Shown: positions 8,896 to 17,332, counted from the stretch's first letter. The stretch is 64,000 nt of DNA from an uncultured delta proteobacterium (GCA_900079685.1 LT599019.1:465458-529457), one strand, 5' to 3'. Program-made: numbers and translations. Notes: a model not told the origin generated them from the sequence alone.

Positions 8896-9852
8896 ATGAC
8901 CGCCGAACACGCCTCCATCACCCGCGACCCGGCCACGAAAACCGCCACCCTTACCGTTGCCCACAGCGGCAGGTGGGATCTTTTCGCGGGCAAAACCGTT
9001 GCCGACGTTGACTTTTCTCAACCCATCGCTTCGGGGGCCGGCCCCGGAAAACAGACGCTGCCCCCGGCCGGGTGGACATGCTTCGCCCTGCGCGCGGCGG
9101 AGCGGGATGCCAAAAAACCGCTGCTCCTTGCCGAACGGCACCTGCCCATGGCGGGCGGCTACAATTTCCGCGACCTTGGCGGGTTTTCCGGGACAAACGG
9201 CAAACGCGTGGCCTGGGGGAAGTTTTTCCGCACGGACGGGCTCAGCGCGTTGACAGACGCGGATTTGACGTACCTTGCCTCCATCCCCGTCGTCACCATC
9301 GTCGATTTCCGGACCGCCGAGGAAAACGAGCATCATCCGGACAAAATTCCCGCAAGCGTCAAAAACGTTGTGCGCCTCCCCATCGCACCCGGCTACATGA
9401 GCGAGCGCGCGGCCAAAAATCTTGAGGACTACGCCTCCCCGGACGAATTCATGCTCGAGATGTACCGCGATCTGGCCCTGGACCCGGACATCACCGCGTC
9501 CTACCGGCGGTTTTTCGCCGCCGTGCAGGCCGAGAAGGATATCCCCATCATCTTCCACTGCTCGGCCGGCAAGGACCGCACGGGCCTCGCCGCGGCGCTC
9601 ATTCTTACGGCTCTCGGCGTGGACCGGGAGGCCATTCTCGCGGATTACGAGGCTTCCAACGGCTACCTGGGTGACAAGTACGCGCCCTACATCGCGCAAA
9701 AGCCGTACCTCAAGAGCCTGTTCACCGTGAAAAAGACCTTCCTGCTGGAGGCATTCAGACTGCTCGAATCCGAGTACGGCTCCCTTGGGGCCTACCTTGA
9801 GACGGCTCTGGATGTGGATGTTGCCGCGATGCGCCGGCGGTTCCTCGTATAG
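8896..9852 (+). CDS. protein-tyrosine phosphatase (Y_phosphatase3 type)
   Basis: 318 residues from the ATG at 8896. The P-loop HCSAGKDRTG contains the catalytic Cys and Arg of the atypical dual-specificity/tyrosine phosphatase family (CxxGKDRTG). NFRDLGGF and FFRTDGLSALT near the middle, and the general-acid segment before the P-loop, also fit. The N-terminal 80 residues form an extra beta-rich segment. Some homologues dephosphorylate phosphoinositides or phosphotyrosine; the substrate here is unknown. Confidence 0.85.
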   Translation: MTAEHASITRDPATKTATLTVAHSGRWDLFAGKTVADVDFSQPIASGAGPGKQTLPPAGWTCFALRAAERDAKKPLLLAERHLPMAGGYNFRDLGGFSGTNGKRVAWGKFFRTDGLSALTDADLTYLASIPVVTIVDFRTAEENEHHPDKIPASVKNVVRLPIAPGYMSERAAKNLEDYASPDEFMLEMYRDLALDPDITASYRRFFAAVQAEKDIPIIFHCSAGKDRTGLAAALILTALGVDREAILADYEASNGYLGDKYAPYIAQKPYLKSLFTVKKTFLLEAFRLLESEYGSLGAYLETALDVDVAAMRRRFLV

Positions 9853-9997
9853 CGCCTTTTCCCGCTGCAACGGCGGGCACGCCGCCCGCACGGAACGCCG
9901 CGCCGGGACCGGCGCTGCTTGCATCTTGTCTTATCGCTTGAATTATCTTACAAATAATACGCTTTGGTGGAGGGGCCAACAGCAGGACAGGAGCAGC

Positions 9998-10297
9998 ATG
10001 GGAAAATTCATACTCTATACCGTCTTCGGAACGCTGGCGACCTTTGCGATTATCCTGCACTTGAGCCTTTTGCCCCATCTTGCGGACTTGCCGCGTTTCG
10101 CGAACGGCCTTACCGTTGACGCGGTTTTGAGCGAACTTCACTCCTTCCTGCTCACCCTTGCCGTTTCCTGGATTGCCTGGTGGAGCGTTTCCGGCATCCT
10201 GTCCCTTATTCTCTATTCCCTCGGGAAATACACGGGCATCATTCTTTTTGTCCTTTCCCTGGGCGTCGTCTTCGGCATCACCCTCCTGATAACCTGA
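9998..10297 (+). CDS. small membrane protein, function unknown
   Basis: 99 residues, ATG at 9998 behind GGACAGGAG. At least three hydrophobic segments: about 4-26, 48-72 and 78-98. I do not recognise a family. It is monocistronic, preceded by a 145-bp gap and followed by a long non-coding stretch. Confidence 0.65.
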   Translation: MGKFILYTVFGTLATFAIILHLSLLPHLADLPRFANGLTVDAVLSELHSFLLTLAVSWIAWWSVSGILSLILYSLGKYTGIILFVLSLGVVFGITLLIT

Positions 10298-10718
10298 ATC
10301 TGAACCTCAGTTTCATACCCCCTCCGGCACGGCATTCGCGCTGTAACCTGCTCGCTGCCGCACGCTGTTCCCGGCAAGCCCCTCTTTTTTCCGCCACGCG
10401 GTAAAATCCTTTTTTTCACAAGGAACGAAAAGGCTTGACGAAGAGTAGTGCCCCGCATATCTTTGCCGCTATCTGTGGAAAACGGTTATATTTAACCTTT
10501 TTTTCCAAGCGCCGGTACGCATCGCGCGTGTTAGTCCGCCCTTGTGACGCTGTGGTACAACGCAAAAAGCTACTGTCTCAGGAATGCGAAGCGTCCCCGT
10601 GGCCGTGCTGTTTGCAGACAACACAGCGTTTTCCTTTTGGCCTGCTCGGCAGGCGTTTCTCGCGGTCGTCCATGATTGCGAACGTGGACCCAGGAATCTT
10701 AACCTTCAAGGACGGTAC
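10298..10718 (+). other. intergenic region ahead of the decarboxylase genes
   Basis: 420 bp without a convincing gene. It carries the promoter candidate at 10435-10463, which implies an mRNA leader of roughly 250 nt before the first start codon. No known riboswitch class was recognised in the leader. The open frame from 10584 merely extends the gamma-like gene upstream without a start signal. Confidence 0.5.
10435..10463 (+). promoter_or_regulatory. candidate sigma-70 promoter
   Basis: TTGACG, a 17-bp spacer, then TATCTT. It is positioned to drive the decarboxylase/biotin ligase genes. Confidence 0.6.
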
Positions 10719-10847
10719 ATGAACATCATTGCGTATACCCTGATGTGTTACGGGCTGACGATAGCCATCTCGCTGCTCGTCATCGCGGTCGTGCTCGGCG
10801 TGAACAAGATCATGAGCAAAGCAGACGCCCAGAACGGCGACAACTAG
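10719..10847 (+). CDS. small OadG-like (gamma) subunit
   Basis: 42 residues with one N-terminal transmembrane helix (about 3-28) and a short polar tail. It lies 15 bp upstream of the decarboxylase beta subunit. Size, single helix and position match the gamma/delta subunits of Na+-translocating decarboxylases, which anchor and assemble the complex. The ATG at 10719 is chosen because the upstream part of the frame is not protein-like. Identity rests mainly on context. Confidence 0.65.
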   Translation: MNIIAYTLMCYGLTIAISLLVIAVVLGVNKIMSKADAQNGDN

Positions 10848-10862
10848 ACCGAGGAGCATAGT

Positions 10863-12068
10863 ATGGACATCCTTATTCAAATGTTTCCCGGTATTTCGAC
10901 GCTGTTTTTCCAGGAACCGCTGATCGCCTTTTTCCGCATCGGCCTGATTATTTTCGGCCTGGTGCTCGCCTATTACGGATTCAAGCACACCCTGGAACCG
11001 CTGATTATGATTCCCATGGGCCTCGGCATGATCGCCATCAACGCGGGCATGCTGTATCTGCAGGACGGCTCCATCGGCAACATCATTCTGGCCCCGCTGG
11101 TTTCCGACCCCGGCGAGCTGGTCAACATCATGCAGGTCAACTTCCTGCAACCAATTTACTCCCTCAGTTTCGCCAACGCCCTCATCGCCTGCCTGGTGTT
11201 CATGGGCATCGGCGTGATGAGCGAAATTTCCTTCATCCTGGTCCGTCCCTGGACGTGCATGATCCTCGCCCTGTTCGGCGAGCTCGGCACCTTTGTCACG
11301 CTCATCGTCGGGACGTATATGGGCCTCCCGCCGGGTGAAGCCATTTCCGTGGCGATCATCGGCGGCGCGGACGGCCCCATGGTTCTCTTCGCCTCGCTGA
11401 TGCTGGCCCCGAACCTGTTTGTGCCCATCGCGATTATCGCGTACCTCTACCTCTCCCTGACGTACGTGGGCTATCCCTTCCTGTTGCGGGCCCTGGTTCC
11501 CGCCGGGTACCGCGGCATCGACATGGAATTCGAGGTGCCCAACGTCTCCAAGAAGACCAAGTTCATGATGACCGTCATCCTGTGCGCCATTTTGTGCCTG
11601 CTTCTGCCTGTCGGCGCGCCGCTGATCGTGTCCTTCTTCCTGGGTGTGGCCATCAAGGAAGCGGAAATCGAGCCGCTGCAAAAGCTGCTCGAGTCCACCA
11701 TTCTCTACGGCTCCACCTTCTTCATGGGCCTGCTCCTCGGCGTGCTCTGCGACGCGAGCGTGCTCCTGAATGACAAGATTCTCATCCTGGTGATACTCGG
11801 CATCGTGGCCCTGGCTGTTTCCGGCCTGGGCGGCATCGCGGGGGCCTGGATGTTCTTCAAGATCTTCAAAGGCAAATTCAACCCGGTTCTCGGCGTCGCC
11901 GCCGTGTCCTGCATGCCGACCACCGCGAAAATCGCCCAGAAGGTCGCCATGGACGAAAACCCTTACTGCATCATCATGCCCATCGCCATGGGCACGCAGA
12001 TCTGCGGCGTCATCACGACGGCCATTGCAACGGGCGTGTTTATCGCCACCTATAAAATGCTGTTGTAG
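10863..12068 (+). CDS. Na+-translocating decarboxylase, beta subunit (OadB/GcdB/MmdB family)
   Basis: 401 residues, hydrophobic throughout with about ten membrane segments. The family signature IGGADGPM is near residue 163 and conserved acidic residues are in the core. The beta subunit couples decarboxylation of carboxybiotin to Na+ export. The family serves oxaloacetate, methylmalonyl-CoA, glutaconyl-CoA or malonate decarboxylases, and the beta subunit alone does not tell which. The biotin carrier lies 1.1 kb downstream and biotin ligase directly follows, but no carboxyltransferase alpha subunit is present in the window. Confidence 0.92.
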   Translation: MDILIQMFPGISTLFFQEPLIAFFRIGLIIFGLVLAYYGFKHTLEPLIMIPMGLGMIAINAGMLYLQDGSIGNIILAPLVSDPGELVNIMQVNFLQPIYSLSFANALIACLVFMGIGVMSEISFILVRPWTCMILALFGELGTFVTLIVGTYMGLPPGEAISVAIIGGADGPMVLFASLMLAPNLFVPIAIIAYLYLSLTYVGYPFLLRALVPAGYRGIDMEFEVPNVSKKTKFMMTVILCAILCLLLPVGAPLIVSFFLGVAIKEAEIEPLQKLLESTILYGSTFFMGLLLGVLCDASVLLNDKILILVILGIVALAVSGLGGIAGAWMFFKIFKGKFNPVLGVAAVSCMPTTAKIAQKVAMDENPYCIIMPIAMGTQICGVITTAIATGVFIATYKMLL

Positions 12069-12076
12069 CAACCGCC

Positions 12077-13015
12077 ATGCTGCGCGAAGAGTCTGATACC
12101 GGGGGGACGGGTACGTCCCCCCGGCCTTCTTCCCCCGGCGAGATCTTCCCGCCCGCCGTTATTCCGGGATGGGACAGCGCGTTTCACGCCGAACTCGATT
12201 CCACCAACCTCGAAGCCAAACGCCGTATCGCGGCGGGGCACACCGGAAAATTTTTACTCATCGCGGAAAGCCAGGCAAACGGGCAATGCCGCCACGACAG
12301 GCTGTGGGAATCCCCGCCGGGAAAAGGCATATGGGCCAGTTTCATTCTGCCCGCCGCCGTTCCCCTTGCGTGGCTGCCCCAATCCGCGCTCGTTCTGGCG
12401 GTCGCCGTCCGCGAGGGCATATACGAAGCCACGCGCGTCGATCTGGAAGCGAAATGGCCCAACGATCTTTTGGGGCTCCGGCAAAAATGCTGCGGCCTGC
12501 TGGTGGAAACCGCCCTGGGAACCACCGGGGAAACGGCGGGAAAAAACGCGCCGGCGGGCGTTCCGGCGCGGGCTGTCCAACTCGTTCTGGGCGTCGGTAT
12601 CAACTGCAACCATGGCGCGGATGATTTCCCGCCGTATCTGCAAGGGGTTGCCGCGTCCCTCTCCATGCTCGCCGGGGGAAAATGGTTCTCCCGCGCGGCC
12701 GTGCTCCTGGCCGTTGCCCGGAGTATCGACCGCTGGTTCGCCGTCTGGCAAAATCAGGGGTTTTCACGGATACGCGCGGCCTGGCTCGCCCATAACTGCA
12801 CCCTCGGCGAAACGATCCTGCTGCCCGAAGGCTACGGGCATTCCCAAGCGACCGCCCATGACATGGACCCCTCCGGCGCCCTGGTGGCGCTGACGGACGG
12901 CGGCGACCGTATCCGCATCGACTCCGGCGAAATTCTGTTTCCGGACGGCGCCGGAAATGCCCGTGGCGCGCGCCCTTCCGGCGAAAAGACAAAAAAGAGC
13001 GCACTTTCCCCCTGA
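12077..13015 (+). CDS. birA: biotin-[carboxyl-carrier-protein] ligase, no DNA-binding domain
   Basis: 312 residues. It has the catalytic-core motifs ESxxNGQCRHDRxWESPPGKGIWAS and KWPNDLL with GVGINCN. It lacks the N-terminal helix-turn-helix of E. coli BirA, so it should biotinylate but not repress. The usual GRGRxGR biotinoyl-AMP loop is altered to GQCRHDR, which is unusual. A low-complexity tail (about residues 290-312) follows the C-terminal domain. Its place between the beta subunit and the biotin carrier suggests it loads that carrier. Confidence 0.9.
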   Translation: MLREESDTGGTGTSPRPSSPGEIFPPAVIPGWDSAFHAELDSTNLEAKRRIAAGHTGKFLLIAESQANGQCRHDRLWESPPGKGIWASFILPAAVPLAWLPQSALVLAVAVREGIYEATRVDLEAKWPNDLLGLRQKCCGLLVETALGTTGETAGKNAPAGVPARAVQLVLGVGINCNHGADDFPPYLQGVAASLSMLAGGKWFSRAAVLLAVARSIDRWFAVWQNQGFSRIRAAWLAHNCTLGETILLPEGYGHSQATAHDMDPSGALVALTDGGDRIRIDSGEILFPDGAGNARGARPSGEKTKKSALSP

Positions 13016-13030
13016 CGAGTGTGAAAAAAA

Positions 13031-13153
13031 ATGCTAGGCTTTTCCGTGCTGGTTCATATGCACAAGGGCACCCCAGGAAAACAGCCGCGGAAAGAATGGA
13101 AAGATGCCGCCCGGAAACTTCCGGACTGGCGGAAATACAACCCAAACCAGTAA
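13031..13153 (+). CDS. possible small basic protein upstream of the biotin carrier
   Basis: 40 codons from the ATG at 13031 (or 31 from 13058). The C-terminal part is basic and tryptophan-containing (KEWKDAARKLPDWRKYNPNQ) and looks more protein-like than random GC-rich sequence. There is no clear Shine-Dalgarno, and it ends 13 bp before the biotin-carrier start. It could equally be an untranslated leader. Confidence 0.3.
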   Translation: MLGFSVLVHMHKGTPGKQPRKEWKDAARKLPDWRKYNPNQ

Positions 13154-13166
13154 GTAGGAGCTATTC

Positions 13167-13376
13167 ATGGAAGTGAAAGCAAGAATGCCCGGCAAAGTGG
13201 ATGAAGTGAAAGTCAAAGTCGGCGATGCGGTGAAAAAGGGCGATATCCTTTTCGTCGTGGAAGCCATGAAAATGAAGACTCCGGTTCCCTGCCCCCAGGA
13301 TGGAGCCGTTAAGGAACTGAAAGTAGAAGCCGGCTCCCGCCTTTCCGCCGGCGAAGTCATGGCCGTCATCGAGTAG
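13167..13376 (+). CDS. minimal biotin carrier protein
   Basis: 69 residues, essentially only a biotinyl domain: the lysine in EAMKM (about residues 33-37) is the biotinylation site. It starts 7 bp after TAGGAG. Free-standing carriers of this size serve as gamma/C subunits of methylmalonyl-CoA or glutaconyl-CoA decarboxylases. It should shuttle CO2 between an alpha subunit encoded elsewhere and the beta subunit at 10863. Confidence 0.92.
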   Translation: MEVKARMPGKVDEVKVKVGDAVKKGDILFVVEAMKMKTPVPCPQDGAVKELKVEAGSRLSAGEVMAVIE

Positions 13377-13423
13377 TGCGGCCGCGGGAACGCACGCGTT
13401 CCCGGTTTCCAACGATTCTGAAA

Positions 13424-13458
13424 AACGAACGCCTGCCGGTCCCCGGCAGGCGTTTGTT
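13424..13458 (+). terminator. terminator after the biotin carrier
   Basis: Sixteen-bp stem with one mismatch (13424-13439 with 13443-13458); the descending arm ends in GTTTGTT. A second small hairpin (13386-13403) precedes it. Confidence 0.7.
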
Positions 13459-13473
13459 CACATGGAAAAGAAC

Positions 13474-13932
13474 ATGAGCAATTCTGTTTTGCAACAACTT
13501 CCCGGCTCTCCGGGCTGCGTCATCTGCGACAACAACGCCTCCAACCCCCGGTCGCTGCGGCTGAAAATATTATGGAACGCGGATGACAAAACCGTGGCAA
13601 TCCCCTGCGTCCCGGATGAATCCTGGTGCGGGTACAGCAGCATCGTCCACGGCGGGGTCATTGCCTCGGTCCTGGATGAAGCCATGGCCTGGGTCGTCAA
13701 AGAGGTTACCGGCGACTGGGCGTTCACGGCGGAGTATACCATACGCTTCAAGGCCGCGCTCGTTCCGGACAGGCAATACACCGCCGTCGCGTCGGTGGAG
13801 GAAATTTTTTCGCGCAAGATCCTTGTGGCGGCGCGGTTCGTAGACGCGGACGGCAAAGTGGCCGCCGAGGCGCGCGCCACGTTTATCCCGGTAAAGGGAC
13901 GCGCCAGCCCGCGAAGCTCGGACGCGGTCTAG
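13474..13932 (+). CDS. PaaI-family hotdog thioesterase
   Basis: 152 residues from 13474; an ATG at 13462 would add four. The hotdog signature VHGGVIASVLDEAMAW has the conserved HGG and the catalytic acidic residue. An N-terminal CVICDNN segment with two cysteines is typical of a subgroup. It should hydrolyse a small acyl-CoA; the substrate is not predictable. The start lies almost inside the upstream terminator, so transcription may depend on readthrough or on an unrecognised promoter. Confidence 0.85.
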   Translation: MSNSVLQQLPGSPGCVICDNNASNPRSLRLKILWNADDKTVAIPCVPDESWCGYSSIVHGGVIASVLDEAMAWVVKEVTGDWAFTAEYTIRFKAALVPDRQYTAVASVEEIFSRKILVAARFVDADGKVAAEARATFIPVKGRASPRSSDAV

Positions 13933-14059
13933 TGGTTACTTGCAAAAGTAACCACACAAAATCCGTCAGGATTTTGCGCCGCCGCAGGCGGCGGCGCAAG
14001 CCGAAAACCACGTTTTTGGGCGTAGCGATCGTAGCAAAAATAAGTCCTCTTATTTTTGC
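13932..14059. repeat. array of five consecutive stem-loops
   Basis: Back-to-back hairpins fill the gap between two convergent genes: 13932-13955 (10-bp stem, GCAA loop), 13957-13976 (8 bp), 13976-13997 (10 bp, all G/C), 14001-14019 (8 bp with one wobble) and 14034-14059 (11 bp). All but one stem are perfect. The array could act as a bidirectional terminator, a REP/BIME-like repeat or a structured RNA. Confidence 0.85.
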
Positions 14060-14068
14060 AATGAGACA

Positions 14069-14806
14069 CTAGGAATGCTTGGGCCACTCCCAGGGCTCGG
14101 GGCGGTAGACGTTGCGGGAGGCGATGGCAAGGGTCATGTCCCAGGTCTGGGAACTGACAACCCGGATCAGGGCGAGGCCCATGAGCGCCATACGTTTGTG
14201 CAGGCGAAGCCGGGGCGCGCGCATGAGCATGCTCCGGCGCAGTTCTTTCATGGCGCGCAAGGAGCGGGGGAAGAAAGCCATCATCAGGCTGAGAGCGAGA
14301 GCCGCCCGCCAGACGCCCTCCGCCAGAACGGGCCTGACCTTGCCGCGCAGGAGCGTGCCGCAGACCCATTTTTCCGCGCCCACCAGCCAGCCGAGGTACC
14401 AGGTAAGCGTCCGCCCCAGGGTGAGCGGGGTGGCGGCAAGCGGCACGGCAAGCGCGAGCCCGAGCAGGGTGAAGAGCCTTCCCCCCAGCAGCGCGGCCTG
14501 CACATTGGCCGCGCCGAATTCGCCGGGGTGCTCGAAAAGATAGAGCATCAGCTGCGACACGGTCCAGATCAGGACAAAAATCCCATACGCCGCGAGTGCG
14601 GCTCTGCCGTCGCGCAGTTCCACAACGGCGGTCAGCGCGATAACGCAGGCCGCCGCGAAAAAGAAGGCCGTCACCGGCCAGGGCATGACCCAGGCCAGAA
14701 CGCCCGCGACGGAAACGAACGCGACCAGCGCGCGCGTGTCGAGCCGGACCAGCCCGGAACGGACGCGGCGCGCGAGCCGCTCGGAAAATGGACGCGAAAA
14801 AGCCAT
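14069..14806 (-). CDS. ECF transporter T component (CbiQ/EcfT/BioN family)
   Basis: 245 residues with about five hydrophobic segments in the N-terminal two thirds, then a basic cytoplasmic helical region (MMAFFPRSLRAMKELRRSMLMRAPRL) that matches the EcfT coupling helices contacting the ATPase. It is divergent from bioY and the ATPase gene, with which it should form a biotin importer. Confidence 0.82.
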   Translation of the reverse strand: MAFSRPFSERLARRVRSGLVRLDTRALVAFVSVAGVLAWVMPWPVTAFFFAAACVIALTAVVELRDGRAALAAYGIFVLIWTVSQLMLYLFEHPGEFGAANVQAALLGGRLFTLLGLALAVPLAATPLTLGRTLTWYLGWLVGAEKWVCGTLLRGKVRPVLAEGVWRAALALSLMMAFFPRSLRAMKELRRSMLMRAPRLRLHKRMALMGLALIRVVSSQTWDMTLAIASRNVYRPEPWEWPKHS

Positions 14807-14867
14807 GCTATCCTCGTGAGAACCGTTTGCGGGCCTGTTCTACAGGATTTGTTTCGCCCGGACAAGA

Positions 14868-14918
14868 GGAGCGGTCCAGTTTGGCCTGATGCTGCATCAG
14901 GCCAAACTGGGCCGCTCC
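14868..14918. repeat. 24-bp inverted repeat upstream of bioY
   Basis: Arms 14868-14891 and 14895-14918 pair over 24 bp with one wobble and a three-base loop. It sits between the divergent T-component gene and bioY, so it could be an operator, an attenuator hairpin or a relic. It does not resemble the E. coli BirA operator. Confidence 0.85.
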
Positions 14919-14981
14919 CCGGGGGCTGGCCCCTGAAAGAAAATTGACTTTCCCGGCGTGCGGCTGTACGGTGCCGCTGCT

Positions 14982-15560
14982 ATGAGCCAAAAAGAACCGT
15001 TGCCGCACGACGCCCAATCCTCGTTACGATCGATCCACACCATTGTCTGGATTGCGCTGATGGCCGCGCTTACCGCCGTCGGGGCCATGGTTTCCATTCC
15101 CGTGGTTCCGTTCAGCCCGGTTCCCATCTCCCTGCAGACCATGTTCGTGCTCCTGGCCGGTCTGATCCTCGGCCCTAGGGGCGGCGCTTTCGCCATGTTG
15201 CTGTATCTTGCCGCCGGTTGCCTCGGCCTGCCCGTCTTCACGGGCGGCAAGGCGGGCCTTGCCGCGTTTCTCGGCCCCACGGGCGGGTTCCTCTTCGGGT
15301 TTGTCCCGGCCGCCATCCTCTGCGGCTTTGCCAAAAGCACACCGGTAAAACCGTACTGGATTCTGCTCCTCTACTGCGCCGCCGCGACGGCCGTCACCCT
15401 TGCGCTCGGCACCGCGCAACTCGCCGTTCTTTTGAAAATATCGGTGGGCAAAGCCCTGGCCGTGGGCGTTATCCCCTTTCTGCCGGGCGCGGCGCTCAAA
15501 TGTTTCGGCGCGGCCTATATTTACCGTTTTCTCGCCGTCCGGAGGCTGATTCCCGCATGA
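14982..15560 (+). CDS. bioY: biotin transporter substrate-binding subunit BioY
   Basis: 192 residues from the ATG at 14982, six hydrophobic segments. BioY signatures are VPFSPVPISLQTMFVLLAGL and the YLAAGCLGLPVFTGG loop. It is the biotin-binding S component of an ECF transporter. It overlaps the following ATPase gene by 4 bp (ATGA). Biotin uptake here fits the neighbouring biotin ligase and biotin-dependent decarboxylase genes. Confidence 0.93.
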   Translation: MSQKEPLPHDAQSSLRSIHTIVWIALMAALTAVGAMVSIPVVPFSPVPISLQTMFVLLAGLILGPRGGAFAMLLYLAAGCLGLPVFTGGKAGLAAFLGPTGGFLFGFVPAAILCGFAKSTPVKPYWILLLYCAAATAVTLALGTAQLAVLLKISVGKALAVGVIPFLPGAALKCFGAAYIYRFLAVRRLIPA

Positions 15561-16291
15561 TCGTCACCGCAAGCTCCCTGTTTTTCCGCCACCCCGGCGC
15601 GGAAGACGATACGCTGAAAGACGTCACCTTCTCCATCCGGGAAGGGGAACTGCTGTGCCTGCTCGGGGTGAACGGCAGCGGCAAATCCACCTTGCTCGCC
15701 CTGCTCGCGGGGTTGTTTTCGCAGCGCGCGGGAGAACTCTCCGTGGCCGGGAACGAACTGCCGCGCGAGGCATTCAAGCTGCGCGGCAGAATAGCGCTGG
15801 TCCCGCAGGACCCGGACGTCTATATCCTGGGTTCCCTGGTGGAGGAAGACCTCCTGCTCGCCCTTGACCGCGACGATACCGCCGGGAGAGAGCGGGCGCT
15901 GGGCTTTGCCCGTATTTTCGGCCTGGAACACGCCTTGAACCAGCCGGTGCATACCCTTTCGCACGGGCAGAAACGCAAGCTCTGCCTGGCCTCCGCCCTG
16001 GCCGCGCGGCCGGAAATTCTCCTGCTCGACGAGCCTTTCGCGGGGCTCGACCACCCTTCCTCCATGGCCATGCGCGAGGCCCTCGCCCGGAACAAGGCCG
16101 CGAAGCTGACCCAGGTGGTGGTGGGGCACGACCTGGACCTCATGGCGGACCTTGCGGATTCTTTCATGTTAATGCACAGTGGCGAGGTTGTCGCCGCCGG
16201 GAACAAGGAAACCGTCTTCCCCCGCCTGCTGGCGGCGGGGGTGCGCCCGCCCTGCTCCTGGTTCACGGGCGGGGGCCCGGCATGGCTGTAA
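15557..16291 (+). CDS. ECF/BioM-type ABC transporter ATPase
   Basis: 244 residues. Walker A GVNGSGKST, Q-loop VPQDP, an ABC signature written as LSHGQKRK, Walker B ILLLDEPFAGLD and the H-loop VVGHD are all present. It energises BioY together with the T component encoded divergently. The start overlaps the bioY stop. Confidence 0.92.
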   Translation: MIVTASSLFFRHPGAEDDTLKDVTFSIREGELLCLLGVNGSGKSTLLALLAGLFSQRAGELSVAGNELPREAFKLRGRIALVPQDPDVYILGSLVEEDLLLALDRDDTAGRERALGFARIFGLEHALNQPVHTLSHGQKRKLCLASALAARPEILLLDEPFAGLDHPSSMAMREALARNKAAKLTQVVVGHDLDLMADLADSFMLMHSGEVVAAGNKETVFPRLLAAGVRPPCSWFTGGGPAWL

Positions 16292-16309
16292 CCGTATGAG
16301 CATCCGATC

Positions 16310-16498
16310 ATGAGCACGAAAAAAAAGACCGTATCCTTAGCCAATACCCCGGTGCAGCGCGCGCTGGCAAAGGCGAAACGCTCCACCCTCATCATCCTCT
16401 TCGCCGTGGGCATCGCGGCGGGGTTCGTGTACAAAGCCTATTTCCAGGACAAACCCGGAGACGCCACGCCTCCGGCGGCTGCAACCGCGCAACCTTAA
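16310..16498 (+). CDS. small single-helix membrane protein
   Basis: 62 residues: a basic N-terminus (MSTKKKTVSLAN), one membrane helix at about 25-42 and a Pro/Ala tail. No family recognised. It lies between the transporter ATPase and the TauE gene, 16 bp before the latter. Confidence 0.5.
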   Translation: MSTKKKTVSLANTPVQRALAKAKRSTLIILFAVGIAAGFVYKAYFQDKPGDATPPAAATAQP

Positions 16499-16514
16499 CA
16501 GTGAGAGGCGCATT

Positions 16515-17309
16515 ATGCTGATTCTCGGCGTCTATCTGGCGTGCGGCGTAGTTGTCGGCCTGTTGGCCGGGCTCCTCGGCATCGGCGGCGGCACGGTCAT
16601 CGTGCCCATTCTGGACATCATGCTTCCCTTGCAGAACGTCGATTATTCCGTTGTCCACCACATGGCGCTCGCGACGTCCATGGCCAACATCATGTTCACC
16701 TCCGTCACCAGCGCCTGCTCCCACAGCAAGCGCGGCACGGTCCGCTGGGATATCGTCAAGGCCATGACCCCGGGGCTGCTCCTCGGCACGCTGGGCGGCA
16801 CCTTCGTGGTATCGAGCATCCCCACGGCTCCGTTGAAAATCGTGTTCTGCGTGTTTCTGGCGTACACGTCCTTTCAGATGATAAAGGACATAAAACCCAA
16901 GGCGTCTTTCCATCTGCCCGGCACTCCCGGCCTTTTCCTGGCCGGGCTCTTTGTCGGCATTGTGGCCAGCTTTGTCGGCATCGGCGGCGGCGTCATCATC
17001 ATCCCGTTCCTGACCATGTGCAACGTGCCCATGATTAACACCATCGGCGCGTCCGCGGCCATGGGCTTCCCCATCGCGGTTGCCGGGACCATCGGCTTTA
17101 TCGTCAACGGGTGGGGCAATGCCGCCCTCCCCGACTATTCCCTGGGCTTCGTCTACCTGCCGGCCCTCGCCGGGCTCGTGGTGGCGAGCATGCTCGTCAC
17201 CCCCTACGGTGTGAAGCTTTCCCACTCCATGCCCGTGAAGACGCTCAAACGCTGTTTCGGCGTGCTGCTGCTGGTAATGGCCGCGCGCATGGCCTACAGC
17301 ATCATGTAA
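16515..17309 (+). CDS. TauE/SafE-family anion exporter
   Basis: 264 residues, about eight hydrophobic segments arranged as two repeats, each with the GIGGG signature (GLLGIGGGTVIVP near residue 20 and VGIGGGVIIIPFL near 155). Members export sulfite, sulfoacetate or other organosulfur anions. A GAGAGG-type Shine-Dalgarno precedes the ATG, and a strong terminator follows. Confidence 0.88.
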   Translation: MLILGVYLACGVVVGLLAGLLGIGGGTVIVPILDIMLPLQNVDYSVVHHMALATSMANIMFTSVTSACSHSKRGTVRWDIVKAMTPGLLLGTLGGTFVVSSIPTAPLKIVFCVFLAYTSFQMIKDIKPKASFHLPGTPGLFLAGLFVGIVASFVGIGGGVIIIPFLTMCNVPMINTIGASAAMGFPIAVAGTIGFIVNGWGNAALPDYSLGFVYLPALAGLVVASMLVTPYGVKLSHSMPVKTLKRCFGVLLLVMAARMAYSIM

Positions 17310-17332
17310 TCCGCCGCTTTCCGGCCTGTTCG

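Noticed and set aside
7606..9924. 772-codon open frame opposite the helicase and phosphatase genes
   Set aside because: Covers two clear plus-strand genes; product is Gly/Arg/His-rich without domains.
10584..10718. Longer N-terminus for the gamma-like subunit
   Set aside because: The extra 45 residues are not protein-like and lie in the mRNA leader; 10719 gives a normal single-helix subunit.
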